In this document: positions 49,055 through 55,666 of the stretch, in pieces
How the letters are laid out: every line of letters begins with the position of its first letter
Position numbering within the stretch: the first letter of the stretch is position 1
Source of the DNA: a virus
Length of the DNA: 55,666 bases
IMG/VR virus record: IMGVR_UViG_3300046791_000457
Coordinates: 1-55,666 of that record
Direction: 5' to 3' (one strand)
Position numbers and translations under genes: made by a program
The notes under the pieces: generated by a model
Seen by the model: only the letters and a program-made list of their open reading frames with translations
The model's database searches: none
What the model was told of the DNA's origin: nothing

Positions 49055-49302
49055 GCGTCACCTTTCGAAGTGATGATGCCGCCCTCGAGCCGGATCGCCA
49101 GGTCCTGCAGCACCTTGGCGAGGTCCGACCGGTCGGTGTTGCCGACGTACGCAAGCTGGCTCTTGTCGCCGAACTCGAAGATCACGAACGCGAAGCCGAG
49201 TCGCTTGCCGCTGTTCCGCTCCTTCAGCAACAAGTCGAGCGCGGGCGCCAGCTCGCCGACGATGCCCTCGAGCTTCTTCCGCCTCTCCATCTCGTCAGCC
49301 AT
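49051..49302 (-). CDS. Small phage protein, unknown
   Basis: An 83-residue protein with LGFAFVIFEFGDKSQLAYVGNTDRSDLAKVLQDLAIRLEGG. This segment resembles a small family common in phages (GFxxLVFxFG...NxDRxDmxxxL). Start 49302 (MADEMERRKKLEGI). Function unknown. Four-nt overlap with the small membrane peptide. Confidence 0.5.
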   Translation of the reverse strand: MADEMERRKKLEGIVGELAPALDLLLKERNSGKRLGFAFVIFEFGDKSQLAYVGNTDRSDLAKVLQDLAIRLEGGIITSKGDA

Positions 49303-49654
49303 GGCGCACCTCCAACTTGGTGCCCATCTCGCGGGCCACCTGCTGCAGCGCCTGCAGCGCTCCACCGCAGCGCTCAGCGGGCGCGGTGCGATGCTGGTTC
49401 AGATTCGTCCACCGCGTGAACACTCGGTGCACGGCCTGCTCCCAGCGCCCGGCGATCTTGTTGTCGCCGCTCTGGTAGCTCGCGAGCTCGGCGATCAGGG
49501 GCCGCAGTGCCTCGTCGAAGCGCTTGGCCACATCGCAGGCAATCGGTGGGTCGTAGATGCACCCGGGCTTGGGCTGGACCCAGCCTCGGCACTGCGTGCA
49601 CGCACACAGGCGCATGCCGGCTGTCACGTCCTCCGCGGCCCGCTCGTTAGCCAT
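49295..49654 (-). CDS. Unknown protein with a short Cys motif
   Basis: A 119-residue protein beginning MANERAAEDVTAGMRLCACTQCRGWVQPKPGC, with CACTQC and a later Cys as a possible zinc site; the rest is helical (AKRFDEALRPLIAELASYQSGDNKIAGRWEQAVHRV). Overlaps both neighbours by 8 nt. No family recognised. Confidence 0.45.
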   Translation of the reverse strand: MANERAAEDVTAGMRLCACTQCRGWVQPKPGCIYDPPIACDVAKRFDEALRPLIAELASYQSGDNKIAGRWEQAVHRVFTRWTNLNQHRTAPAERCGGALQALQQVAREMGTKLEVRHG

Positions 49655-50738
49655 GGCGCACCTCCGGAAACTGCCGCACGCGCAGCGGCTCAGGGAACTC
49701 GGCCATGTCACCGCCCTTGCGGTTGATCGGGTGCCACTGGCGCTCGACGGTGCCGTCCTCGGTGATGCGCCCGGCAAACACGTTGGGACGATCGGCGCCG
49801 CCCCCGATCCGTTCCTCGTCGCGACCGCGATTCTCGACCACGGTGCGCCCGAGCTGCTTCACGAAGACCGCACAGCGGGTGTCCTCGCACTGGCGCACGA
49901 TGTCGCGAATCCACTCGACGTTGCAGGGCCTTGCCCCGTTGCCGCTCTCACCGCCGCAGATGATCCAGTCGAGCTCCGCGGGGAAGTCGCTGTGGTTCAC
50001 GAATCCGGGGGCCACAGCGCCGGGCTGTCCCTCACCGGTCCAGTACCCGCCCCGCAGCACGTCTACGCGGTGCTTGCCCGGCCATTGGATGTGGGTGAAG
50101 TCGATCGGACCGAGGAGTGGCTCGGCCGACACGAAGTGCACCGCCGCCGGGAGCTCGAGCAGAACCGGGATGCGCTTGTCGGCCTGCTCCTGGTTCTCGG
50201 CGCTCACGCCCAGCCAGACGTTGGGGAGGATATAGGGCAGCGACGACTCGCCCATCTCGTCGTCGAAGTGGTCGTACAGCTTGGCCGCCAGGGCGCCTGG
50301 CAACACCTCATCCGCCGCGCCGGCCGCCTTCATCAGGTCCCCGTCCCACCACTCGAAGAACTCCCGCGCCCGCTCCGGTCGCTTCGTGAGCACCTGGTGG
50401 GTGTGCTGCGGCGTCGCCGCCATCACTCCGAAGCACGCGGCGATCATCTCGAACGGCACCCAGTCACCGAACAGGTCGGTCATGTCGCACCAGAACCACT
50501 TCGTCGGGGTGCGGCGCCGCATCACCTCCGCCAGCCTATTCCCATCCAGGTAGGTCTCGACGTCCTGGCCGCGCTGCTCCTGGAACACCGGCATCCGGAA
50601 CCGCGGCTGTGTCCTCGAGCTGTAGCAATTCTTGCAGCCCGGACTGATCTTCACGCAGTGGTGCCCGACGTTCTCGCCGATGCGCGCGCGGATCGGGTTG
50701 ATGCTGCGGTCGGTCCACTCGATTGATGTCTTACCCAT
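49647..50738 (-). CDS. Gp37/Gp68 (DUF5131) family protein
   Basis: A 363-residue protein starting MGKTSIEWTDRSINPI. HHCVKISPGCKNCYSSRT has a Cys-rich site like the family's radical-SAM-type motif (C, then CxxC). DMTDLFGDWVPFEMI, HQVLTKRPERAREFF, PNVWLGVSAENQEQADKRI, FVSAEPLLGPID and DWIICGGESGNGARPCNVEWIRDI are family hallmarks. DUF5131 proteins occur in many phages and are thought to be TIM-barrel enzymes of unknown reaction. Confidence 0.83.
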   Translation of the reverse strand: MGKTSIEWTDRSINPIRARIGENVGHHCVKISPGCKNCYSSRTQPRFRMPVFQEQRGQDVETYLDGNRLAEVMRRRTPTKWFWCDMTDLFGDWVPFEMIAACFGVMAATPQHTHQVLTKRPERAREFFEWWDGDLMKAAGAADEVLPGALAAKLYDHFDDEMGESSLPYILPNVWLGVSAENQEQADKRIPVLLELPAAVHFVSAEPLLGPIDFTHIQWPGKHRVDVLRGGYWTGEGQPGAVAPGFVNHSDFPAELDWIICGGESGNGARPCNVEWIRDIVRQCEDTRCAVFVKQLGRTVVENRGRDEERIGGGADRPNVFAGRITEDGTVERQWHPINRKGGDMAEFPEPLRVRQFPEVRHG

Positions 50739-50928
50739 CCGCCGGCTCCTTCTTGGGCTTCCACTTCTCGTGCTCCTCCACCCGTTTCTCGAAGTCCCGG
50801 CGCACATCGTCGAGCTGGTCCGCCAGCAGCGACTTCTCGCGCGACTCGCGGCGCAGCTCACCGGCGCGCCAGCGCAGCTCCTCGACCCAGTCGGTCGTGA
50901 TGTGCTCGATCTTGCCCATGTCACCCAT
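50731..50928 (-). CDS. Short charged coiled-coil protein
   Basis: A 65-residue, highly charged helical protein (WVEELRWRAGELRRESREKSLLADQLDDVRRDFEKRVEEHEKW). No family recognised. Overlaps its neighbours by 8 nt each side, so belongs to the early operon. Confidence 0.45.
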   Translation of the reverse strand: MGDMGKIEHITTDWVEELRWRAGELRRESREKSLLADQLDDVRRDFEKRVEEHEKWKPKKEPADG

Positions 50929-51442
50929 GGGGCACCTCCGCCTGCGCGAGCGCCACCAGCGCGGCGGCGAGGTCCGCCCGAAGCTTTTCGGCCGCCTTGA
51001 CGGCCCCGCTCTGGCTGATCATGGCGTCGTCTGGGACCACTGCGCGAACGAGTTCGAAGGTCAGCCGCTGCCACTCGCGCGACCCATCCTCAAGCTTGCC
51101 GACTTGGACGACCAGCGCCTCTATCCGCTGCCGCGCGGCGTCGAGTTCGTCGGCGTACTTCCGCGCCGCGTATCCGGCCAGGGCGCGCCCGAAGCTGACA
51201 CCCTGCTGCCTGCAGGCTTCGACGTTCTGGTCGGCCACCGACTCGGCGCGCTGGCAGCGCCGGTTCAGCCGGGCGATGGTCTCTCGGGCCTGCTTGAGCT
51301 CGGCCTCGGCGGCTTCGGTTGCGCGCACCTTCGCGCACACACGGCGGTAGGCACGTGGCGACATGAACTTCTGTTCCATGTGAGTCGCGATCAGCTCGGC
51401 CCACATCTCGTCATCGGTGAAGTCGTCGGGGATGCCGATCAT
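50921..51442 (-). CDS. Unknown coiled-coil protein
   Basis: A 173-residue protein, start 51442 (MIGIPDDFTDDEMWAELIATHM). Mostly helical with coiled-coil spacing (RATEAAEAELKQARETIARLNRRCQRAESVADQNVEACR). No family recognised. ATG overlaps the next upstream stop by 4 nt. Confidence 0.45.
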   Translation of the reverse strand: MIGIPDDFTDDEMWAELIATHMEQKFMSPRAYRRVCAKVRATEAAEAELKQARETIARLNRRCQRAESVADQNVEACRQQGVSFGRALAGYAARKYADELDAARQRIEALVVQVGKLEDGSREWQRLTFELVRAVVPDDAMISQSGAVKAAEKLRADLAAALVALAQAEVPHG

Positions 51443-52011
51443 GGGCGGTCCCCGAGCCGCTCGAACTGGTAGAGCCAGCACCACACGTCCTTCGGCTTGC
51501 CCGGGTGCAGCGCCTCCCAGAAGTCATTGAACGTCGCGCCCGGGTAGTCGGGGTCATCGGCCGGGAGCGGAAAGCCCTCGCTGCGGATCTCCTCTGGGGT
51601 CAGGTCGCACGGCCGGCAGGGCTTGACCGAGCGCACTTCAGCCCGGCAGCGCGCGGCCCAGCGCGGCATGTGAATGCCGGGCTTCCACGGACCGCCGGCG
51701 CACTCGTCTTGGTCGGCGCGGAAGTGCACCGTCGAGTCCATGTCCGGCCCGAACCCGCCGCCATGCCTGAACGTCTCCCGGAACCAGATCGTGTGCCGGG
51801 GCAGGATGCGCGGCGCGAGATCGTCGTCGTCGATCAGGCCATGGACTTGGGCCACGCTCGCGCCGGGCAGCGCGCCAGTCAGCCACCCCGGCACCAGGTC
51901 GCTAGTCGAGTTGCGCTCGGTGATCGGGCGCATCGTGCAGGTCTTGTCGCCGCGCAGGAACGCGCGGACCATGGGACCGCTCAGCAGCAGGCCGTGGTCG
52001 GTGCAGGTCAT
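51439..52011 (-). CDS. ASCH-like phage protein
   Basis: A 190-residue protein. LLLSGPMVRAFLRGDKTCTMRPI (N-terminal) and PWKPGIHMPRWAARCRAEVRSVKPCRPCDLTPEEIRSEGF match the ASCH-domain proteins common in phages (SGPMVRALLxGxKTQTRR ... WKPSIHMPRWA). ASCH domains bind RNA or modified nucleotides. The role here is unknown. Its stop overlaps the next gene by 4 nt. Confidence 0.72.
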   Translation of the reverse strand: MTCTDHGLLLSGPMVRAFLRGDKTCTMRPITERNSTSDLVPGWLTGALPGASVAQVHGLIDDDDLAPRILPRHTIWFRETFRHGGGFGPDMDSTVHFRADQDECAGGPWKPGIHMPRWAARCRAEVRSVKPCRPCDLTPEEIRSEGFPLPADDPDYPGATFNDFWEALHPGKPKDVWCWLYQFERLGDRP

Positions 52012-52358
52012 GGAGAAGACGCCTCAGCCTCGAGCTCGTCGTCCCATGCCTTGGCGGGGCAGTCGGGCGAGCAGCCGGGATACACGGTGGTGCACGCATC
52101 GACGTGGTCGGGGCGCACGGTGATCTCGAAGTGCCGCTCGAGCGGCATGAGCTTGGCTTCAGCCGCCGCGAGCTGGGCCCGTAGCTCCTCCACTTCTCGG
52201 AGCTTGTCCTGCCACTCGGCAACGGTCGGGCGCGTGGCGTAGACGGCGAGGTCGCTCTCGTAGCCATCGATCACCTCGATGACGGCCGGCGGATCGACCG
52301 CGACGCCTTCGTGGAGGCGCCTCAGCAGCTTCTCTCGCTTGGTGGGCGGTGCGTTCAT
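52008..52358 (-). CDS. Unknown helical protein with Cys end
   Basis: A 116-residue protein (KREKLLRRLHEGVAVDPPAVIEVIDGYESDLAVYATRP, then LREVEELRAQLAAAEAKL) with TVYPGCSPDCPAKAW near the end. Probably a helical protein with a small metal site. No family recognised. Confidence 0.45.
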   Translation of the reverse strand: MNAPPTKREKLLRRLHEGVAVDPPAVIEVIDGYESDLAVYATRPTVAEWQDKLREVEELRAQLAAAEAKLMPLERHFEITVRPDHVDACTTVYPGCSPDCPAKAWDDELEAEASSP

Positions 52359-52915
52359 GGGGCTGACCCCTTCCGGGTCTGTCTGGCGTACTCGCGGATC
52401 CCCGCGACGATCGACTGGGCGATCCAGTTCCTGATAGAGGGCGGCGGCGTCACCCCGTCGCCGTTCAGGCGCGCGTTGAACGCCGCGGTGACGATGCGCT
52501 CGACGTCGAGCCCCTCGGCCTCGTCACCCTGTTCCAGGGTCGGTGGCCCGCCCCGGTACAATCCGATGAGCCTCGACTGCTCGGCCAGATACGCCAGGAT
52601 CGCGCGCTTGGCGCCGGGCACCGTCCGGTCGTGCTTCAAGTCGATGCTGAGGCTGTTCTCGCCGAACTCGGTCGAGTTCGCGGTCCTGGTGAGCGCGGTG
52701 ATGTAGATGCGGGCCACCTCGCGGCGGGTGTCGCTCCACACCAGCTTCGTGACGAACTCCGAGTCGTCCCACTCCATGCCTTCCGGAGCGGGCACTGCGG
52801 GCGCGTCGACGCACGCCCAGCTGCAGTACGTGTAGCTTCCGATGGCCTGGGCGGGCTTCCCGCACACCGGGCACATGCGGCGCTTGCCGGTATCGGGGTC
52901 GATGATGCGGCTCAC
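52355..52915 (-). CDS. Unknown protein with an N-terminal zinc-ribbon
   Basis: A 186-residue protein. RRMCPVCGKPAQAIGSYTYCSWACVD gives CPVC and CSWAC, a zinc-ribbon. The rest is alpha/beta with EFVTKLVWSDTRREVARIYITAL and a helical end (RNWIAQSIVAGIREYARQ). GTG 52915 overlaps the methyltransferase stop (GTGA). No family recognised. Confidence 0.5.
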   Translation of the reverse strand: MSRIIDPDTGKRRMCPVCGKPAQAIGSYTYCSWACVDAPAVPAPEGMEWDDSEFVTKLVWSDTRREVARIYITALTRTANSTEFGENSLSIDLKHDRTVPGAKRAILAYLAEQSRLIGLYRGGPPTLEQGDEAEGLDVERIVTAAFNARLNGDGVTPPPSIRNWIAQSIVAGIREYARQTRKGSAP

Positions 52916-54357
52916 GCTGCACGCTCCTGGCTGGTGGGCACGTTGGCCGCGACGATTGCCTCGCTGAGCTGGGGGCAAACGGAATTCCCCGCCAGGCGGG
53001 TCTGAGCCGTCTTGGTCAGCGGCTTACCGTTGTGAATGGGCGCGATGTCGTAGTCGCGCGGGAATCCCTGGGCCGCGAAGAGCTCGTGGGGCTGAAGCAT
53101 TCTCATGCCCAGGTCCACGATCCGGTACGGCTCGCCATGCACCGTCACCAGGGCGAACCGGTCGCGCGCCGTCACCGTGCCGAGCGGGAGCTGCGCGCTG
53201 GCCGGCGTGCCGGTGCCGTAATACTTGATCAGGAACGCCTCGACGAGCGAGTGGTGATCCTGGGCGGTCACGGTGCCGAGCGTGCTGCGCGCGTCGTGCC
53301 CCACGACCCCGCCGTAGTGCTTGGCGATGAACGGCACCACCAGGTGCTTGTCGTTGGTGGCGCACACCGTCGCGAGGGGCAGCCCGAGCTGCTGACCGCG
53401 GAAGGTTCCGGCGCCGCAGCCCTCACGCAGACCCGCGCCCGTGATCGTCGAGTAGTGGCCGTGGCGCACCAGGAAGGGCTCGACCAGGGCGAACCGGTTG
53501 CTGGCGTCCAGGGTGCGCAGTGGCTCCCCGAGCGGGTGCACGCGCTCGGCCTGTCCTGCATCGCCGCCGTGGTACTTCATCACGAAGGGGTGTGCCGTCC
53601 CGAGCACGAAGCGCTCGACCCCGGTGGCGATGCGCCGGAGCGTGGCCTCGGCCAGGGGCTTCGAGCGTCCGAAGATGGAGGGGCAGGGCAGCGACCAGTC
53701 GATGATGCTCGCGGCCGGCTGCCACTTCTGCGCGCGGCCCTTCCCGTGCGACGGAGCGGGCCACACGATGGGCTGGCCGTCGCAGCGCGCGACCATGAAG
53801 AGCCGGCGGCGCGTGGTCGGGGTGCCGTAGTCGGCAGCTACGAGCTCGCGAAACTCGACCTGGTAGCCGAGGGCTCGGAGCTTGCCCACCCACATGCGAA
53901 AGGTGCGCCCGGCCTTCTCCTTCACCGGCTGGCCGGCGTTATCGAGCGGTCCCCAGGTCTGAAATTCCGCCACATTTTCTAGACAGATGACGCGGGGGCG
54001 CACAGTGCGGGCCCAGCGGATCACCACCCAGGCGAGGCCGCGGATCTTCTGGTCGCGGAGAGCGGTGCCCTTGGCGCGGCTGAAGTGCTTGCAGTCCGGG
54101 CTGAACCAGGCGAGCCCTACCGGCCGCCCGCCGCAGGCCTCGACCGGGTCGACCTCCCACACGTTCTCGCAGTAGTGGCGGGTCCGCGGGTGGTTGGCCT
54201 GGTGCATCGCGATCGCCTCGGCGTCGTGATTGATGGCGATGTCGATGGGCCGACCGAGCGCGGCTTCGATGCCGGTGCTCGCGCCGCCACCGCCGGCGAA
54301 CGAATCGACCACGAGCTCGTCCTCGAACGAGGCGCGGATCTGGGGAGGTCGCGTCAT
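52912..54357 (-). CDS. DNA cytosine-5 methyltransferase (Dcm type)
   Basis: A 481-residue methyltransferase. Motif I DSFAGGGGASTG (18-29), motif IV SPDCKHFS with catalytic Cys89, ENV at 127-129, TTRRRLFMVAR (motif VIII), and the late motif TRLAGNSVCPQ. The region from about 280 to 440 holds long Thr/Gly repeats typical of the target recognition domain. SPDC replaces the usual PPC, as in many phage enzymes. It likely protects phage DNA from host restriction; the recognition sequence is unreadable. Confidence 0.9.
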   Translation of the reverse strand: MTRPPQIRASFEDELVVDSFAGGGGASTGIEAALGRPIDIAINHDAEAIAMHQANHPRTRHYCENVWEVDPVEACGGRPVGLAWFSPDCKHFSRAKGTALRDQKIRGLAWVVIRWARTVRPRVICLENVAEFQTWGPLDNAGQPVKEKAGRTFRMWVGKLRALGYQVEFRELVAADYGTPTTRRRLFMVARCDGQPIVWPAPSHGKGRAQKWQPAASIIDWSLPCPSIFGRSKPLAEATLRRIATGVERFVLGTAHPFVMKYHGGDAGQAERVHPLGEPLRTLDASNRFALVEPFLVRHGHYSTITGAGLREGCGAGTFRGQQLGLPLATVCATNDKHLVVPFIAKHYGGVVGHDARSTLGTVTAQDHHSLVEAFLIKYYGTGTPASAQLPLGTVTARDRFALVTVHGEPYRIVDLGMRMLQPHELFAAQGFPRDYDIAPIHNGKPLTKTAQTRLAGNSVCPQLSEAIVAANVPTSQERAA

Positions 54358-54671
54358 CCTGGGTCTCGCTCCAGGGCTTCGAGCAGCTCGAGCGACTCGC
54401 GGAGCAGCTTCCGGGCCACGGCGACCGTGTCGCGCTTCGCCTGGTCCATGTCGTCGGCCTTGCCGCGGACCACATCGCCAGTCCAACGCACGCACCAGCG
54501 GACGTCGCCTGTTCGGGGGGCCTCGTACACCGACAGCTTGACGGCGCCGCACGCGGCCTCGAAGCCGATGTCCCCGTCGAGGATGGGCTCCCAGGCTGCC
54601 CACTCGTCGATGAAGTCCTTCGTGAGCGCGGGCGCGCCCAGGTCCAGGGCTTGCTGCTGCTGCTTCGTCAC
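54354..54671 (-). CDS. Unknown protein upstream of the methyltransferase
   Basis: A 105-residue protein (DEWAAWEPILDGDIGFEAACGAVKLSVYEAPRTGDVRWCVRWTGDVV, then DMDQAKRDTVAVARKLL). Beta-rich first half and a helical end. ATG overlaps the upstream stop by 4 nt. No family recognised; could be a methyltransferase partner. Confidence 0.45.
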   Translation of the reverse strand: MTKQQQQALDLGAPALTKDFIDEWAAWEPILDGDIGFEAACGAVKLSVYEAPRTGDVRWCVRWTGDVVRGKADDMDQAKRDTVAVARKLLRESLELLEALERDPG

Positions 54672-54892
54672 GCCGTCTTCTCCTGCGTCAGGTGCGCCTC
54701 GAGCTCGCCGAGCAGCTCGGGCGGCGGCTCGGCCGCGGTTCCACCCTCGCGTAGCCCGGTGGCGGTGTTCGGGAAGTCACCGACGGACCAGCCCCAGGCG
54801 CCGTCGCCCTTGTGCCACGCCCGGATATGGTGCGAGCCGACATCCGCGGTCCGGATCCCGAGCCCGGTATCCTTCCAGCTGGCCTGGGTCAT
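54668..54892 (-). CDS. Small unknown protein
   Basis: A 74-residue protein (MTQASWKDTGLGIRTADVGSHHIRAWHKGDGAWGWSVGDF). Trp/Gly-rich first half and a helical acidic end. Overlaps both neighbours by 4 nt. No family recognised. Confidence 0.4.
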   Translation of the reverse strand: MTQASWKDTGLGIRTADVGSHHIRAWHKGDGAWGWSVGDFPNTATGLREGGTAAEPPPELLGELEAHLTQEKTA

Positions 54893-55212
54893 GAGCGCCT
54901 CCCGCGCATCCGATGGCGGAGCTGCTTGTCAGCGGCCACCTGGGCGCCGGTGCGCGCGGCGACCTCGGCGACTACCTCGGCGACTCGGCGGTCGGCCACG
55001 ATGCGATCGAGCTCCACGTCGAGCGCATCGACCACGCCGGCATTGTTGGCGTCGCAGCCGTGCAAGCCCCCTCGGTGGCCGCAGAAGTCGCAGCGGTCGA
55101 GCTCGTCCCAGCCCACCTCGATGTAGAAGCCCCCGCCCTGCACGTCGGCGGCTTCCGCGACCCGCTCCTGCAGGTCTTCCAGTACGCTGCTGTCTATCCG
55201 GATAGAGGTCAT
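54889..55212 (-). CDS. Unknown protein with a CxxC centre
   Basis: A 107-residue protein. CDFCGHRGGLHGC in the middle is a zinc-finger-like site; the ends are helical (SSVLEDLQERVAEAADV, DRRVAEVVAEVAARTG). Starts 3 nt downstream of the pentapeptide protein's stop. No family recognised. Confidence 0.45.
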   Translation of the reverse strand: MTSIRIDSSVLEDLQERVAEAADVQGGGFYIEVGWDELDRCDFCGHRGGLHGCDANNAGVVDALDVELDRIVADRRVAEVVAEVAARTGAQVAADKQLRHRMRGRRS

Positions 55213-55215
55213 GGT

Positions 55216-55666
55216 CTACTCCGCGGTCTCGGTCGTGGGCGCGGCCTGGGGCTGGCGCGCCGCGAGTTCCCGCAGCCACGGCAACGGGTCGTCGCTGCCA
55301 CCGAACGGCAGCGCGCCCTTGATTTCTCCATGCGCCGCGCGCAGCAACAGCAGGGCCGCGGTGCTGGTGGACGTGTAGTGCTCCAGCAGCTTGCCGGCGT
55401 CGCCGGCCAGCTGTACTGCCCAGCCGGCCGCGCAGTGCTTCGTGCCGCAAGCGCTGTGCCACTGGCCCTGGTCGTGCGTCTCGGGATGCTGCTCGATCTG
55501 CTCGACCACGCGGCCGGCGAGATTTGGGATCACCGGGATCGGCGGGAGGGAGGCACCGACGAGGGAGGCACCGTCGAGGGAGGCACCGACGAGGGAGGCA
55601 TTGCGGAGGGAGGCACCGACGAGGGAGGCACCGTCGAGGGAGGCACCGACGAGGGAGGCATTGCGG
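55216..55666 (-). CDS. Pentapeptide-repeat protein, 5' end cut by the window edge
   Basis: Reading leftwards from the window edge the frame codes repeated xASLx units (NASLV, GASLD, GASLV, GASLR ...) for 8 full repeats or more, then PPIPVIPNLAGRVVEQIE and a C-terminal domain with CGTKHCAAGWAVQLAGDAGKLLEHY. The Cys/His pair and AGWAV resemble a small phage domain that often follows pentapeptide repeats. Pentapeptide proteins fold as a right-handed beta helix, and some mimic DNA. The gene starts outside the window. A GTG at 55533 would give a shorter product without repeats, but the open frame continues through them. Confidence 0.7.
   Translation of the reverse strand, partial: RNASLVGASLDGASLVGASLRNASLVGASLDGASLVGASLPPIPVIPNLAGRVVEQIEQHPETHDQGQWHSACGTKHCAAGWAVQLAGDAGKLLEHYTSTSTAALLLLRAAHGEIKGALPFGGSDDPLPWLRELAARQPQAAPTTETAE
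55546..55666 (-). repeat. 60-nt tandem repeats coding pentapeptides
   Basis: Lines 55561-55606 and 55621-55666 are identical; the period is 60 nt, made of four 15-nt pieces. The minus strand encodes xASLx units. Identity at silent positions points to recent duplication or homogenisation, so copy number is likely variable. Confidence 0.75.

Noticed and set aside
55546-55666. CRISPR array from 15- and 60-nt repeats
   Set aside because: Repeats are directly adjacent without unique spacers and translate as pentapeptides in an open frame.
1-55666. Transposase, insertion sequence or tail-associated retron
   Set aside because: No transposase motif, reverse transcriptase or terminal repeat pair was seen in any frame.

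Overview
The window is one contiguous, strongly GC-rich phage or prophage genome segment with a contractile tail. Rightward late genes fill about 1-38.9 kb and leftward early or accessory genes fill about 39.0-55.7 kb, meeting at a rho-independent terminator at 38966-39008. The head module is lambda-like: GpA-type terminase, lambda-type portal, S49 protease with a nested scaffold, gpD-like decoration protein and gpE-like capsid. The tail module is Mu-like: gpL-type sheath, tube, a frameshifted chaperone, tape measure, and gpN, gpP, gp45, gp46, gp47 and gp48-like baseplate proteins. The best host clue is a minus-strand lipoprotein at 25725-26390 whose lipobox is followed by a long Asp/Gly/Ala-rich linker with DAG repeats. 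That style is common in Myxococcota and relatives, so a myxobacterial-type host is inferred, not proven.

Layout. 1-10.8 kb holds packaging, head, neck and tail sheath. 10.9-11.3 kb holds the tail tube. 11.3-16.8 kb is an inserted, tightly overlapping seven-gene glycan cassette (RmlB-like dehydratase, three or four glycosyltransferases, two methyltransferase domains, one unknown) lying between tail tube and tail chaperone. 16.9-24.6 kb holds the chaperone with a -1 frameshift, tape measure and baseplate. 24.6-28.7 kb holds candidate receptor-binding proteins (a seven-bladed propeller, a gp48-lectin fusion and a trimeric-adhesin-like fibre), interrupted by the antisense lipoprotein. 28.7-32.9 kb is a lysis and accessory segment: a lipoprotein, two zincin-like proteins, a PG-binding/CHAP endolysin and candidate holin/spanin membrane proteins. 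32.9-38.9 kb holds a 992-residue fibre, two paralogous glycine-rich adhesins and a BppU-like protein.

The leftward half is a chain of small overlapping genes. It holds a Dcm-type C5 methyltransferase, a Gp37/Gp68 family protein, an ASCH-like protein, many small zinc-ribbon proteins, an excisionase-like HTH protein, a tyrosine integrase carrying a C-terminal XRE domain, an attP that copies the 3' end of a tmRNA (ssrA) gene, DUF1643 and Lar-like proteins, a HerA-like ATPase, an HNH protein, and an LPD29/DUF4942-like pair. Two sigma70-type promoters at 40.2 and 41.65 kb share the same geometry and the same AACAG-N6-CTGTT operator, which suggests control by one unidentified regulator. The attP lies inside this block. 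If the phage integrates there, the 39-46 kb genes would sit at the prophage end away from int.

No DNA polymerase, primase, helicase loader or obvious CI-type repressor is visible, so the genome probably continues beyond the window. The right edge cuts through a pentapeptide-repeat gene. All family calls come from reading the sequence by eye; no database search was run.
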